Assembly: GCF_007970185.1 (NCBI RefSeq)
Contig: NZ_CP042431.1
Location: forward strand, 1,736,001 to 1,800,000
DNA: 64,000 bases
Direction: 5' to 3'
Source of the DNA: Pseudobacter ginsenosidimutans
GTDB taxonomy: Bacteria; Bacteroidota; Bacteroidia; Chitinophagales; Chitinophagaceae
In this document: positions 1 through 8,848 of the stretch, piece after piece
Layout: every line of letters starts with the position of its first letter
Position numbering within the stretch: position 1 is the stretch's first letter
Program-made: the position numbers and the translations under genes
The notes under the pieces: generated by a model
What the model saw: only the letters and a program-made list of their open reading frames with translations
Database searches by the model: none
Told to the model about the DNA's origin: nothing

Positions 1-375
1 GGAAGAGATGGAAAGCTCACCGTGAATGGTGTTGACAATGGCGGCAACCCTTTCTCCAAAACATTTACCCCCGACCAGATGTGGAGCTATTACAACAACT
101 GGCAGGTGCTTTCTGAAAAATTCGTGTACAGTTCCGATTTCGTGAAACTGCGCCAGGTGATCATCAGCTACAGTATTCCTGTAGAGAAGATTTCATTCTT
201 GAAAATGCAATCACTCACCCTTTCACTGGTGGGAAGGAACCTGGCGATCCTCCACAAGGAAGCTGATAATATCGACCCCGAATCCACTTTCAGCAACTCC
301 AATGCCCAGGGCTTCGAAATGTTCGGTGTGCCCCGCACCAGGAGCTTTGGGGTGAACCTGATGGTTAAGTTCTAA
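1..375 (+). CDS. SusC/RagA-family TonB-dependent outer-membrane receptor, C-terminal end (partial)
   Basis: The reading frame is open from the first base, so only the C-terminal ~124 residues are present. The visible part reads as the last strands of a SusC-type beta-barrel: 'YSSDFVKLRQVIISYSIP', then 'LSLVGRNLAIL', an 'NIDPES' segment and a closing 'GVNLMVKF' that ends in the aromatic residue usual for outer-membrane proteins. A SusD-type gene follows after 23 bases, which is the standard SusC-SusD order. The pair should import an oligosaccharide or another large ligand through the outer membrane with TonB energy. The substrate cannot be read from this fragment; the GH20 gene two places downstream hints at amino-sugar glycans. 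Confidence 0.93.
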   Translation, partial: GRDGKLTVNGVDNGGNPFSKTFTPDQMWSYYNNWQVLSEKFVYSSDFVKLRQVIISYSIPVEKISFLKMQSLTLSLVGRNLAILHKEADNIDPESTFSNSNAQGFEMFGVPRTRSFGVNLMVKF

Positions 376-398
376 TTCACGATTCAAAAATTAACAAC

Positions 399-1949
399 AT
401 GCCACGTTTCAAATTATATCATAGCATACTCGCACTGGGCCTTTTGGGTGGACTGAGCGCCTGCGACAAAGACTTCGAAGAGGTGAATACCAACCCCAAT
501 GCCTCCACGAATGCCAATCCTGACCTGCTGTTTTCGCAAGCCATCCTTAAAGGGAACTATGTGCTGGACAGGACCTATTTCTATACCTCCTACCTGGGAG
601 CAGGAATGTATGTGCAGCATTTCGCGAATTACAAAGATGCTTCCCTCGCCGGAATGGGCGATAAATATGGTATCAATGATCTCTACCAGGGATTCTATTT
701 CACTTATCTCTATCCCAATGTGCTGGAAAACCTGCGACAATGCATGGAAGGGGCAGAGAAAGCCGGACATATGAACAAAGTAGCTACAGCCCGCATCTGG
801 CGCGTACTCCACTTCCAGCGGCTCACAGACCTTTACGGAGATGTGCCTTATAAAAATGCCCTGAAAGGATATCCTGAAAATGAGTTCCTGCCCACCTATG
901 ACCCGCAATCCGAGATCTACGACGGATTGCTCACTGAGCTTGACCAGGCTATAAGTGCCTTACAGGCAGGAGCACCTACTTTCGGTGCGGCAGACTTCAT
1001 TTACCAGGGCGATGTGGCCAAATGGAAAAAATTCGGTTACTCGCTGATGTTACGTCTCGCTATGCGGATGACTAAAATAGACGAGAACAAAGCAAGGACA
1101 TGGGCACAGAAAGCAATTGCAGGCGGAGTGATCGAGCAGGCTGCGGATAATGCGGCGGTTAAATATTTCAATACCGGGCAGGTGTACAATTTCAACCCGG
1201 TTGCCTATGAGATCGGCGCGCAGGATTACAAGGCCGATGCCTACGGCGATGCCAATGTGGAAGGTGGAAAGTTCAGCAAGGCCTTCATCGATTTCCTGAG
1301 GGATAATAATGATCCCCGCCTCCCCGTGATGGCTGTTACTTACAATGGAACAACACCAGACACAACATCGTCCATTGCCAAAGGTCTGCCCAGCGGCACA
1401 TTGAACAAGCCCAATAATTTCAAAACCTTTTCAGAGCCCAACCCCGCTACCATCCTTCGTTATGATGCACCCCTGCTGGTGCTCACCAATGCAGAGATGA
1501 GCTTCCTGCTAAGTGAAGCAGCCCTGCGCGGATGGACCAACGCCAATACTGCTTCGGCATACTTCAAAAACGGAATCGAGAACAATATGCGCAACTGGGC
1601 CAGGTTCGGCGCGGCAGGCGTGATTGCAGAACAACGCATCACGGATTATACAACTGCACATCCGCTGAATACAGGCGGCAGCTTCAATGATCAGATGAAC
1701 CAGATACATTCTCAATTCTGGGTAGCTTTGTTACTGGATGAACTGGAATGTTTCGCCAACTGGCGCCGGACAGGCTATCCCGTGCTTACCCCCACCAATG
1801 CACCGGGTAACCAGACAGGCGGTGTGATTCCCCGCAGGTTCCCTTACCTGCAAACAGAGCGAAGCAATAACAAAACGGCCTATGAAGCGGCCCTCGCACG
1901 TCAGGGAGCAGACAATTTATTAACAAGAGTTTGGTGGGATAAACAATAA
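399..1949 (+). CDS. SusD/RagB-family nutrient-binding outer-membrane lipoprotein
   Basis: A 516-residue protein with a lipoprotein signal: basic start, hydrophobic stretch and lipobox 'LSAC' at about residue 22. The mature protein begins 'DKDFEEVNTNPN', an opening typical of the SusD-like subgroup, and contains the alpha-helical TPR-like scaffold ('ATARIWRVLHFQRLTDLYGDVPY'). SusD proteins cap the SusC barrel and bind the glycan at the cell surface. It follows the SusC fragment by 23 bases, and its stop codon overlaps the ATG of the hexosaminidase gene by one base (TAATG), so the genes are very likely co-transcribed and translationally coupled. Length is normal for the family. The ligand is unknown. 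Confidence 0.95.
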   Translation: MPRFKLYHSILALGLLGGLSACDKDFEEVNTNPNASTNANPDLLFSQAILKGNYVLDRTYFYTSYLGAGMYVQHFANYKDASLAGMGDKYGINDLYQGFYFTYLYPNVLENLRQCMEGAEKAGHMNKVATARIWRVLHFQRLTDLYGDVPYKNALKGYPENEFLPTYDPQSEIYDGLLTELDQAISALQAGAPTFGAADFIYQGDVAKWKKFGYSLMLRLAMRMTKIDENKARTWAQKAIAGGVIEQAADNAAVKYFNTGQVYNFNPVAYEIGAQDYKADAYGDANVEGGKFSKAFIDFLRDNNDPRLPVMAVTYNGTTPDTTSSIAKGLPSGTLNKPNNFKTFSEPNPATILRYDAPLLVLTNAEMSFLLSEAALRGWTNANTASAYFKNGIENNMRNWARFGAAGVIAEQRITDYTTAHPLNTGGSFNDQMNQIHSQFWVALLLDELECFANWRRTGYPVLTPTNAPGNQTGGVIPRRFPYLQTERSNNKTAYEAALARQGADNLLTRVWWDKQ

Positions 1950-4210
1950 TGAAAAAGCTATTCGTACTTCCGTTCCTGATGGTCTCGGTTTTCCAGGTTT
2001 TCGCAAGGCAGCAGCCGATACAGCCGGCGCTGATTCCTGTTCCTGTGAAAGCAACTTATGGTCAAGGCTTCTCAGTGATATCAAAACAAACAGCAATCGA
2101 TGCCGGCAGTGAACTGAAGTACGAAGCTGCTTTATTGAATGAACTCATAAAACGAAACCTGGGCTATACGCTGCCTGTTATTGAGCACACCAACAGGATG
2201 TCTGTCAAACTCAGAATAGATACCCTTCTGGTGAAAGAACCGGAAGGGTATTTGCTGGAATCCAATGGCAATTTAAATATCACGGCGCATGATGGAGCAG
2301 GACTGATCCATGGCATTCAAACACTACGGCAATTGTGGGTTCTGCAAGAGGGAACATTGAAAATACCTGTTGCTAACATTCAGGACTATCCGAGATTCTC
2401 CTATCGTGGCATGCACCTGGACGTTTGCCGTCATTTCTTTTCCCTTGATTTCATCAAGCAGTACATCGATCTCCTCTCTCTCTACAAATTCAACACCTTC
2501 CACTGGCATCTCACGGATGACCAGGGCTGGAGGATCGAAATAAAGAAATATCCAAAACTGCAAACCGTTGCGGCCTGGAGGGATGAAACGATGATCGGTC
2601 ACAAGAAGGAACTGCCTCACAGTTTTGATGGAAAAAGATACGGCGGTTATTACACGCAGGAGCAGATAAAAGAGATCGTTCAATACGCAACCGAAAGGCA
2701 TATCACGGTAATTCCTGAGATCGAAATGCCGGGCCATGCGCAGGCCGCCCTGGCAGCCTATCCGGCGTTGGGCTGTACCGGCGGGCCATACAAGACCGCT
2801 ACTTTCTGGGGAATATTCGATGAGGTATTCTGCGCGGGTAAAGATTCCACTTTTACATTCTTACAGGATGTGCTGGACGAAGTGCTTACGCTGTTTCCAT
2901 CTCAATACATCCATATCGGCGGCGATGAATGTCCCAAAACAAGATGGAAGGCTTGTCCGCATTGTCAGAAAAGGATAAAAGAAGAAAACCTTTCCAATGA
3001 GGATGAGCTGCAGAGCTACTTCGTGGGCCGTATTGCAAAATATGTACAATCGAAAGGCAGGCGCGTGATCGGATGGGATGAGATCCTGGAAGGAGGTCTC
3101 GCCAAAGGCGCCACCGTCATGAGCTGGAGAGGAACCGGAGGAGCGGTGGAAGCCGCAAGAATGAATCACGATGCCATCATGACCACAGAAGACGAATATT
3201 ATTTCGATCACTATCAAAGCCTCTATCCTTCCGAGCCTGTTGCTGCCGGCGGTTATACATCACTGAAAGATGTGTATAATTACCAGCCACTCCCGGATTC
3301 CATCGATGCCAGCCTGCTGCCGCATATTAAGGGAGTACAGGGGCAATTGTGGAGCGAATATTTACCCACTGCCCAACAGGCATCTTACATGCTGTTGCCA
3401 AGAGCCATTGCACTGGCAGAAGCAGGCTGGAGCCAGTCGGCAAATCTCAATTACGATGATTTTCTGTTGCGTGTCCGGAAACAGGATGCCACACTGAAAC
3501 GTATCGGTCTAACCATGGCCAATAATTTTGACGAGATCACATTTACAACTGATAAAGTATTACGGGGTAGTCTTTCTTTTCATCTTCATTCCAGTTTCCG
3601 GGAAGCTGAAATACGCTACACTTCTGATGGCAGTTTTCCTGACAAGAGTAGCCGGGTTTATTCAGGCCTGGTGCAAACAGGTGGCAGAAATGGTGTAATA
3701 CGCGCTCAGCTTTTCCGGAACGGAATGCCCTGGGGACGGATATTTGAACTGCCCTACAGCATAAACAAGGCAACCGGAGCGGACATCACTGTCTCCGGTC
3801 TTCCCGCCGGCACCTCGGCTTCCAGACTGATGAATGGATTGTCTGGCACTCACCGGTACAACGATAACCAGTGGGTAAGATTCACCAACAATTTTGAAGC
3901 GATACTCGACCTGGGCAGCAGCCAGAGCATTTCAAAGTTCGGAGCAAATGTGCTCAATTATGCCTGGCAAAGGATGTGGCCGCCTGTATCGCTGGATTTT
4001 TATGTGTCGGATAACGGGACAGATTATACGAAAATCACTTCCCTTGCCAGTTTCCCTGTTAACGGCATCAACAAAGCAAGGGCAACAGTGAAGCCCGTGA
4101 ATGCCAGGTATGTGAAGATCTCCGGCCGGCATCCCGGTATTATCCCTGCTGGAAAATATGGCGCCGGATCAACAGCGCTGATGATGATAGACGAATTCAT
4201 TCTGGAATAA
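1949..4210 (+). CDS. Secreted beta-N-acetylhexosaminidase, glycoside hydrolase family 20
   Basis: A 753-residue enzyme with an N-terminal signal peptide ending near 'VFARQQ'. A GH20b-like N-terminal domain is followed by the catalytic barrel with 'FNTFHWHLTDDQGWRIEIK' and the family signature 'HIGGDECPK', whose Asp326-Glu327 pair is the substrate-assisted catalytic pair of GH20. After about residue 530 there is a chitobiase-type C-terminal domain ('IRYTSDGSFPDKSS'), and the last ~130 residues look like an F5/8-type (CBM32-like) carbohydrate-binding module ('YVSDNGTDYTKI'). It should remove terminal GlcNAc or GalNAc from glycans in the periplasm or at the surface. The start overlaps the SusD stop, placing it in the same operon, so the locus probably handles an aminosugar-bearing glycan such as chitin-oligomer, N-glycan or peptidoglycan material. 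Confidence 0.94.
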   Translation: MKKLFVLPFLMVSVFQVFARQQPIQPALIPVPVKATYGQGFSVISKQTAIDAGSELKYEAALLNELIKRNLGYTLPVIEHTNRMSVKLRIDTLLVKEPEGYLLESNGNLNITAHDGAGLIHGIQTLRQLWVLQEGTLKIPVANIQDYPRFSYRGMHLDVCRHFFSLDFIKQYIDLLSLYKFNTFHWHLTDDQGWRIEIKKYPKLQTVAAWRDETMIGHKKELPHSFDGKRYGGYYTQEQIKEIVQYATERHITVIPEIEMPGHAQAALAAYPALGCTGGPYKTATFWGIFDEVFCAGKDSTFTFLQDVLDEVLTLFPSQYIHIGGDECPKTRWKACPHCQKRIKEENLSNEDELQSYFVGRIAKYVQSKGRRVIGWDEILEGGLAKGATVMSWRGTGGAVEAARMNHDAIMTTEDEYYFDHYQSLYPSEPVAAGGYTSLKDVYNYQPLPDSIDASLLPHIKGVQGQLWSEYLPTAQQASYMLLPRAIALAEAGWSQSANLNYDDFLLRVRKQDATLKRIGLTMANNFDEITFTTDKVLRGSLSFHLHSSFREAEIRYTSDGSFPDKSSRVYSGLVQTGGRNGVIRAQLFRNGMPWGRIFELPYSINKATGADITVSGLPAGTSASRLMNGLSGTHRYNDNQWVRFTNNFEAILDLGSSQSISKFGANVLNYAWQRMWPPVSLDFYVSDNGTDYTKITSLASFPVNGINKARATVKPVNARYVKISGRHPGIIPAGKYGAGSTALMMIDEFILE

Positions 4211-4248
4211 ACAACAATAAGAGAACAAGTATTAAAATTTACACACGT

Positions 4249-4713
4249 ATGAGCACAGCAGAAGAAAGATTCAGGCAACTGGGATTAACATTGCCTCCTG
4301 CTCCCGAGCCACTGGGTGTTTATAAACCCTATGTACTGGATGGAAAATACCTCTACCTCAGCGGGCATGGGCCCGTGCAGGATGATGGTTCCCTCATTAT
4401 CGGACGTATCGGAAAGGAACTGGATGCAGACCAGGGGAAATTGTCGGCCAGACAGGTGGGCCTTACCATGCTGAGTACTATCCACACCCGGATCGGTGGC
4501 CTGAACAAAGTGAAAAGAGTGATCAAAATGCTGGGAATGGTGAATGCTACACCCGATTTTGAGAGGCATCCGCACGTGATCAATGGTTGCAGCGAATTGT
4601 TTGCAGCAGTCTGGGGAGAAGAGCACGGTGTTGGCGTACGCAGTGCTGTGGGCTTCGGCTCTTTGCCGGACAATATCCCCGTTGAAATTGAAGCGCTCTT
4701 TGAATTGTATTGA
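4249..4713 (+). CDS. RidA/YjgF-family protein (enamine/imine deaminase-like)
   Basis: A 154-residue cytosolic protein with the YjgF fold of the longer subgroup ('LYLSGHGPVQDDGSL', 'MLSTIHTRIGGLNKVKRVIK', 'VGVRSAVGFGSLPDNIPVEI'). Classical RidA hydrolyses reactive 2-aminoacrylate-type enamines from PLP enzymes; it uses a conserved Arg near the C-terminus, and here 'GVRSAVGFGSLP' is the equivalent region. It lies 38 bases after the hexosaminidase and upstream of a PfkB kinase and an M19 dipeptidase. That grouping suggests catabolism of an amino-bearing compound such as an amino sugar or D-amino acid, with this protein clearing an imine intermediate. The exact substrate is not inferable, and no PLP dehydratase is present in the window. 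Confidence 0.85.
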   Translation: MSTAEERFRQLGLTLPPAPEPLGVYKPYVLDGKYLYLSGHGPVQDDGSLIIGRIGKELDADQGKLSARQVGLTMLSTIHTRIGGLNKVKRVIKMLGMVNATPDFERHPHVINGCSELFAAVWGEEHGVGVRSAVGFGSLPDNIPVEIEALFELY

Positions 4714-4797
4714 TGGATTGCCATTTTTTAGATGTTTTGTGTTGACTGGCTTTTGTGATAGCTCAGGATTAATTAGTTTGCCGGAAAATCAACCACG

Positions 4798-5832
4798 ATG
4801 GATCAGCCTGCCGGGAAAAAAGTTCAGTTGGCAGCCTTTGGTGAATTCCTGTTAAGATTGCACAGTCACCAGGCCAAACGTTTTCAGCAAACCGATGCTT
4901 ACACTGCTTACTATGCAGGAGCGGAAGCCAATGTTTGCGTACTGCTGGCCAGGCTGGGCATGAACGTGAATTACGTCAGCCGTGTACCAGATAATGATAT
5001 CGCGCTGGCAGGGATCCAACAGTTGAAAAGCCATGGCGTAGGAACAGAACATATGATCTTCGGAGGCGACAGGCTCGGATTGTATTTCACGGAATCCGGC
5101 AATCATATCCGAAGCAGTCGTGTGATCTACGACAGGACCGGCGCCAGTTTCTCCGGCCTCCAACCAGGAATGATCAACTGGAAACAGGTGTTGCAGAACA
5201 CCTATTGTTTTCATTGGTCCGGCGTTGCCGCAGCCCTGAGCGCAAGTGCTGCGGATGTTTGCAGAGAAGCTCTGGAGGCCGCATCGGAATTGGGTTTGAC
5301 CATCTCGGGCGACTTCAATTATCGCAGCAAGCTCTGGCAGTACGGCAAACATCCGAAAGAGATCATGCCTGCTTTGTTGCAATACAGCACTGTGGCTGTA
5401 GCCGACCTTGATGCCGTGAATATTTATTACGGTATTGAAACAGATAAAGAACTGCCGTTGGAAGAAAGATTCAAACAAACAGTTCAGCAACTGCAACAGA
5501 AAATGCCGAAGCTGCAAACACTTGGTATGAGCTTTCGCAAAACCATCCAGCAGCAGACCGTTTACCTGGCAGCACTGGCGCATAAAGGCGAATATTATTT
5601 CTCCGAAGGCTATGCTATTCCGCATGTAACTGATCAGATCGGAACCGGCGATGCATTCACTGCCGGTATCCTGTATGGACTGATGCAGGAAATGACACCA
5701 CAAAATATCATCAGCTTCGCCACCGCCTGCGGTGTGCTTAAGCAAAGCATCGCAGGAGACTGGGCCATCATCAGCAAAGAGGAAATAGAAGAATTCATTC
5801 AGACCGGCGTTTCTGGAAGGATTATCAGGTGA
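4798..5832 (+). CDS. PfkB-family sugar kinase, probably 2-dehydro-3-deoxygluconokinase-like
   Basis: A 344-residue ribokinase-fold protein. The N-terminus carries the sugar-binding glycine region ('AGAEANVCVLLARLGMNVNY'), and the C-terminus carries the PfkB signature 'DQIGTGDAFTAGILYG', in which the Asp of GTGD is the catalytic base. Overall pattern and length fit 2-keto-3-deoxygluconate kinases, but other PfkB substrates are possible. If correct, it phosphorylates KDG on the way to KDPG and pyruvate. With the RidA-like gene upstream and the GH20/SusCD genes before that, one reading is amino-sugar acid breakdown through KDG. This remains inference because the dehydratase and the KDPG aldolase are not seen here. 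The ATG at 4798 sits 84 bases after the RidA-like gene. Confidence 0.85.
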   Translation: MDQPAGKKVQLAAFGEFLLRLHSHQAKRFQQTDAYTAYYAGAEANVCVLLARLGMNVNYVSRVPDNDIALAGIQQLKSHGVGTEHMIFGGDRLGLYFTESGNHIRSSRVIYDRTGASFSGLQPGMINWKQVLQNTYCFHWSGVAAALSASAADVCREALEAASELGLTISGDFNYRSKLWQYGKHPKEIMPALLQYSTVAVADLDAVNIYYGIETDKELPLEERFKQTVQQLQQKMPKLQTLGMSFRKTIQQQTVYLAALAHKGEYYFSEGYAIPHVTDQIGTGDAFTAGILYGLMQEMTPQNIISFATACGVLKQSIAGDWAIISKEEIEEFIQTGVSGRIIR

Positions 5833-5873
5833 GGATTTTCCAGAGTGTTCCGCAACTGACCAATAATGTCGGA

Positions 5874-5934
5874 GAGCCGGCAGTCGTTCGCCTCCCGGCG
5901 GGTGACCTGTATTTGTTCGCTGCTGGCGAACACC
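5874..5934. repeat. Intergenic hairpin repeat, copy 1
   Basis: Starts with GAGCCG and continues with CGCCTC, GGGTGAC, TTTGTTCGCT and GGCGAAC in that order. The second half forms a hairpin with arms TGTTCGC / GCGAACA and a 5-base loop (5914-5932). The same ordered blocks recur at 7042-7094, on the other side of the dipeptidase gene. It lies between the sugar kinase stop and the dipeptidase start. It has no coding potential, and its function is unknown; it could be a REP-like element or an mRNA 3'-end stabiliser. Confidence 0.65.
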
Positions 5935-5953
5935 CTAATTAAATAATACATAC

Positions 5954-7027
5954 ATGTTCATTATAGATGCGCATCTCGATCTCAGTATGAATGCCCTTGA
6001 GTGGAATCGCGACCTCCGTCTGCCGGTACACGCCATTCGTGAAAGAGAGCTGGGACTTACAGATAAACCCGACCGGGCCAAAGGCACTGTTGCCTTACCT
6101 GAATTGCGCGCAGGCAATATCGGATTGGTAGTGGCTACTCAGATCGCGCGGTATGTAGCGCCCGGAAACCCGCTACCAGGCTGGCATTCGCCGCAGCAGG
6201 CCTGGGCGCAGAGCCAGGGTCAGCTTGCCTGGTACAAAGCCATGGAAGCAGCAGGCGAAATGGTGATGATAAAAACAAAGAAAGACCTCAGCGATCATAT
6301 CGCATTGTGGCATAATGGTCAGCCCAATGATAAGAAACCAATTGGATACATACTTAGTCTCGAAGGTGCAGACAGCATCGTTACAATCGATCACCTGGAA
6401 ACAGCCTGGAAATATGGGCTTCGTGCCATTGGCCCCGCGCATTATGGTCCTGGTCGTTATGCAAACGGAACCGATGCTACCGGTCATCTGCATGCGCAGG
6501 GACGCGACCTGATCAAGGAAATAGAAAGACTCGGACTCATCCTGGATGCCACGCATCTTTGTGATGATGCATTCTGGGATGCCATGGAAATATTCAACGG
6601 AAATGTTTGGGCCAGCCACAACAATGTTCGTGCATTAGTGGACCATAACCGCCAGTTCAGTGATGAAATGGTACGCGCGCTCATCAGCAAAGGCGCTGTG
6701 ATCGGCGCTGCGCTTGATGCCTGGATGATGGTGCCCAACTGGGTTCGCCGGCAATCCACGCCGGAGGGCATGCACTGCAACCTGGAAGTTATCATCGATC
6801 ATATCGATCATATCTGCCAGCTGGCTGGCAACAGCCTGCATGCGGGGATCGGAACGGACCTTGATGGCGCATTTGGAAAGGAGCAATGTCCTTATGATCT
6901 GGATACAATAGCAGATTTGCAAAAACTACCGGAAATGTTCACACGCAGAGGGTATTCTACAGAAGATATTCAGAACATCCTGCATGGAAATTTTCTTCGG
7001 TTTATGCAGAAGGCTCTGCCTGAATAG
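5954..7027 (+). CDS. Membrane dipeptidase / renal-dipeptidase-like amidohydrolase (peptidase M19)
   Basis: A 357-residue metal-dependent amidohydrolase of the M19 family. The binuclear zinc site elements are recognisable in order: 'IDAHLDLSMN' (HxD) at the N-terminus, 'LSLEGADSI' supplying the bridging Glu, 'LDATHLCDDAF' and 'WASHNNVRAL' supplying His ligands, and 'GIGTDLDGAFG' supplying the Asp. No signal peptide is visible, so it is probably cytosolic despite the family name. M19 enzymes cleave dipeptides, often with a D-residue, and some act on N-acyl-D-amino acids. Its place after the RidA-like gene and the sugar kinase fits use of amino sugar-peptide or D-amino acid material, such as peptidoglycan fragments. 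It is bracketed by two copies of the same hairpin repeat. Confidence 0.9.
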   Translation: MFIIDAHLDLSMNALEWNRDLRLPVHAIRERELGLTDKPDRAKGTVALPELRAGNIGLVVATQIARYVAPGNPLPGWHSPQQAWAQSQGQLAWYKAMEAAGEMVMIKTKKDLSDHIALWHNGQPNDKKPIGYILSLEGADSIVTIDHLETAWKYGLRAIGPAHYGPGRYANGTDATGHLHAQGRDLIKEIERLGLILDATHLCDDAFWDAMEIFNGNVWASHNNVRALVDHNRQFSDEMVRALISKGAVIGAALDAWMMVPNWVRRQSTPEGMHCNLEVIIDHIDHICQLAGNSLHAGIGTDLDGAFGKEQCPYDLDTIADLQKLPEMFTRRGYSTEDIQNILHGNFLRFMQKALPE

Positions 7028-7041
7028 TCTCAGTGTGTCGC

Positions 7042-7094
7042 GAGCCGCTCGCCTCTGGGGGATGACAAACTTTTGTTCGCTTTCGGCGAACGCC
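7042..7094. repeat. Intergenic hairpin repeat, copy 2
   Basis: Contains the same ordered blocks as the copy at 5874-5934: GAGCCG, CGCCTC, GGATGAC, TTTGTTCGCT and GGCGAAC. The hairpin arms are GTTCGC / GCGAAC with a 5-base loop (7075-7091). It sits in the short gap between the convergent dipeptidase and antiporter genes, where a hairpin could help end transcription. The loop and spacer bases differ from copy 1 while the arms are preserved, suggesting that the structure is what is maintained. Confidence 0.65.
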
Positions 7095-7104
7095 GTGCCG
7101 AATC

Positions 7105-8724
7105 CTAATGATGCCCGTGCCCGTTTTCGCGTAACAATTTTTCCTGCTCAAGGTCCAACTGACCTTCAACTTTCCGGATCAGCTCATCTTCGAACTGGTC
7201 ACGGTCGCGGAGCTGGAACAGGCGTTGACGCTGTGTTCCCAACAACTCGAGGTAAATACTGTTGTAGACCAGTGAAGAATGTCTTTCCTTTTCGCCGGCG
7301 CCATGTCCTTCCAGGAAATTGGCGGTGAGCTGGAGATCGTTCTTCATTTGGTTGTAAAGATTTTGCAGTACAGGTTGTTTCTTCATCAGATCTGTGTACT
7401 GTTCTTCCAGGTGTGAAACCGCAGCAGTGAGCAGTTGATGGTGGAGTTTGGCTTCTTCCTCCTGTTCAGAAGAAGCGGGTTGTTCTTTATCGAGACCTAC
7501 CAGTTTGATCACCCAGGGAAGCGTAAGTCCCTGCAATACCAGAGTGATGAGGATAACAATGAAAGTAATGCAAAGGATTAAACTGCGGTAGGGAAATGGC
7601 TGGCCATTCTTCAGCAGCAGTGGGATAGACAATGCTGAAGCCAGCGATACCACACCGCGCATACCGGCCCAGCCGATCACGATGGGGCCGCGCCAGCCGG
7701 GGTTTTGATCAGCCACGGTGATCCATCGGCCTATCAATTTTGTCCAGCCTGCAGTGAACAAAGCGGTGATGATACGTGTAACAATGATCACCAAAGAGAT
7801 CACCACGCCATAAAAAATGGCCTGTCCTTTGGAGTAATCACCCAGGTTGCGCATGATCTCCGGCATTTCCAGCCCGATGAGCATGAACACCAATCCGTTC
7901 AATATGAATGTTATCGTGTTCCACATCGCATAGCCCTGTAAGCGGCTCTGGTGGCTGAGTGTAACATGACTGTGATAAGACAGGAACAGGCCGCCGCTCA
8001 CCACGGCCATTACGCCTGAGTAATGAAACGATTCAGCAGTCAGGTACATCAGGTAAGGCGCTATAAAGGAAAGTGCGATATCGATACTGGTGGTGGTGGG
8101 CAGCCAGCGATACATGGCATAGATGATCAGCGCGATGGCCAGTCCGATCACAACGCCCATCACCGCTACCAGTACAAAACTTACAGCAGCTTTTTGAAAT
8201 ACGAAAGTGCCGGTCATGATAGCGGCCAGGGCAAACCTGAATACGATCAGCGAAGAAGCATCGTTCACGAGGCTTTCCCCTTCCAGGATCTGCGTCAGCG
8301 GTTTGGGAATATTGATTCCTTTCAAAACTGAAGTGGCTGCAACTGCATCGGGTGGTGAAATGATGGCGCCCAGCAGAAAACCCATTGCCAGTGTGAATCC
8401 CGGGATCAGTGCAGTGGAAACGAAAGCCACTACCGTACTGGTGATCAGCACAAAGCCGAAGGCCAGCATCGTGATCACCCTTCGCCATTTCCAGAAAGCT
8501 TTCCAGCTGGTCATCCAGGCGGCTTCAAATAAGAGTGGTGGAAGAAATATCAGGAAGATCAGTTCCGGGTCGATGGTAATGCTCGGCAGGCCGGGAATAA
8601 AGCTGATGGCCAGTCCGCCCAATACCAGAAAGATAGGGTACGAAATGCGCAGCCGCTGGCCAAGCATTACCAGCATGGAAACAACAAGGATCAGTGCGAT
8701 ACAAAGCAATAAAGAATAATGCAT
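7105..8724 (-). CDS. Na+/H+ antiporter, CPA1 (NhaP/NHE-like) family
   Basis: A 539-residue inner-membrane protein with about twelve hydrophobic segments followed by a ~150-residue hydrophilic, charged C-terminal tail ending in a His-rich 'NGHGHH'. The transport core carries the CPA1 signatures 'GAIISPPDAVAATSVLKG' and 'LEGESLVNDASSLIVFRFAL', whose acidic residues form the cation/proton-binding site. It exchanges Na+ or K+ for protons in pH and salt homeostasis. It is transcribed alone on the minus strand, converging on the dipeptidase gene. The long soluble tail is probably regulatory. Cation preference cannot be told from the sequence. Confidence 0.93.
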   Translation of the reverse strand: MHYSLLLCIALILVVSMLVMLGQRLRISYPIFLVLGGLAISFIPGLPSITIDPELIFLIFLPPLLFEAAWMTSWKAFWKWRRVITMLAFGFVLITSTVVAFVSTALIPGFTLAMGFLLGAIISPPDAVAATSVLKGINIPKPLTQILEGESLVNDASSLIVFRFALAAIMTGTFVFQKAAVSFVLVAVMGVVIGLAIALIIYAMYRWLPTTTSIDIALSFIAPYLMYLTAESFHYSGVMAVVSGGLFLSYHSHVTLSHQSRLQGYAMWNTITFILNGLVFMLIGLEMPEIMRNLGDYSKGQAIFYGVVISLVIIVTRIITALFTAGWTKLIGRWITVADQNPGWRGPIVIGWAGMRGVVSLASALSIPLLLKNGQPFPYRSLILCITFIVILITLVLQGLTLPWVIKLVGLDKEQPASSEQEEEAKLHHQLLTAAVSHLEEQYTDLMKKQPVLQNLYNQMKNDLQLTANFLEGHGAGEKERHSSLVYNSIYLELLGTQRQRLFQLRDRDQFEDELIRKVEGQLDLEQEKLLRENGHGHH

Positions 8725-8788
8725 GCGGGAATCAAGGATTTTCAGGCAGAAAATTAGGATTTGTTTTCATACCTGAAAAAACTATCAT

Positions 8789-8826
8789 AAAATACAAAAG
8801 CCGCATCCATAGGGGGAATGCGGCTT
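8789..8826 (-). terminator. Rho-independent terminator of the DoxX gene
   Basis: Perfect 9-bp arms AAGCCGCAT / ATGCGGCTT (8798-8806 and 8818-8826) with an 11-base loop. On the minus strand they are followed by a T-rich run (TTTTGTATTTT). It lies just past the stop of the DoxX gene at 8849 and upstream of the antiporter gene, so the two minus-strand genes are probably separate units. Confidence 0.85.
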
Positions 8827-8848
8827 GAAGTTGTTTTATAGCAGGGAA

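Noticed and set aside
4852-5745. Long open frame on the minus strand opposite the PfkB kinase
   Set aside because: It lies wholly inside a well-supported kinase gene, and its translation has the irregular His/Cys-rich look of antisense frames with no family motif.
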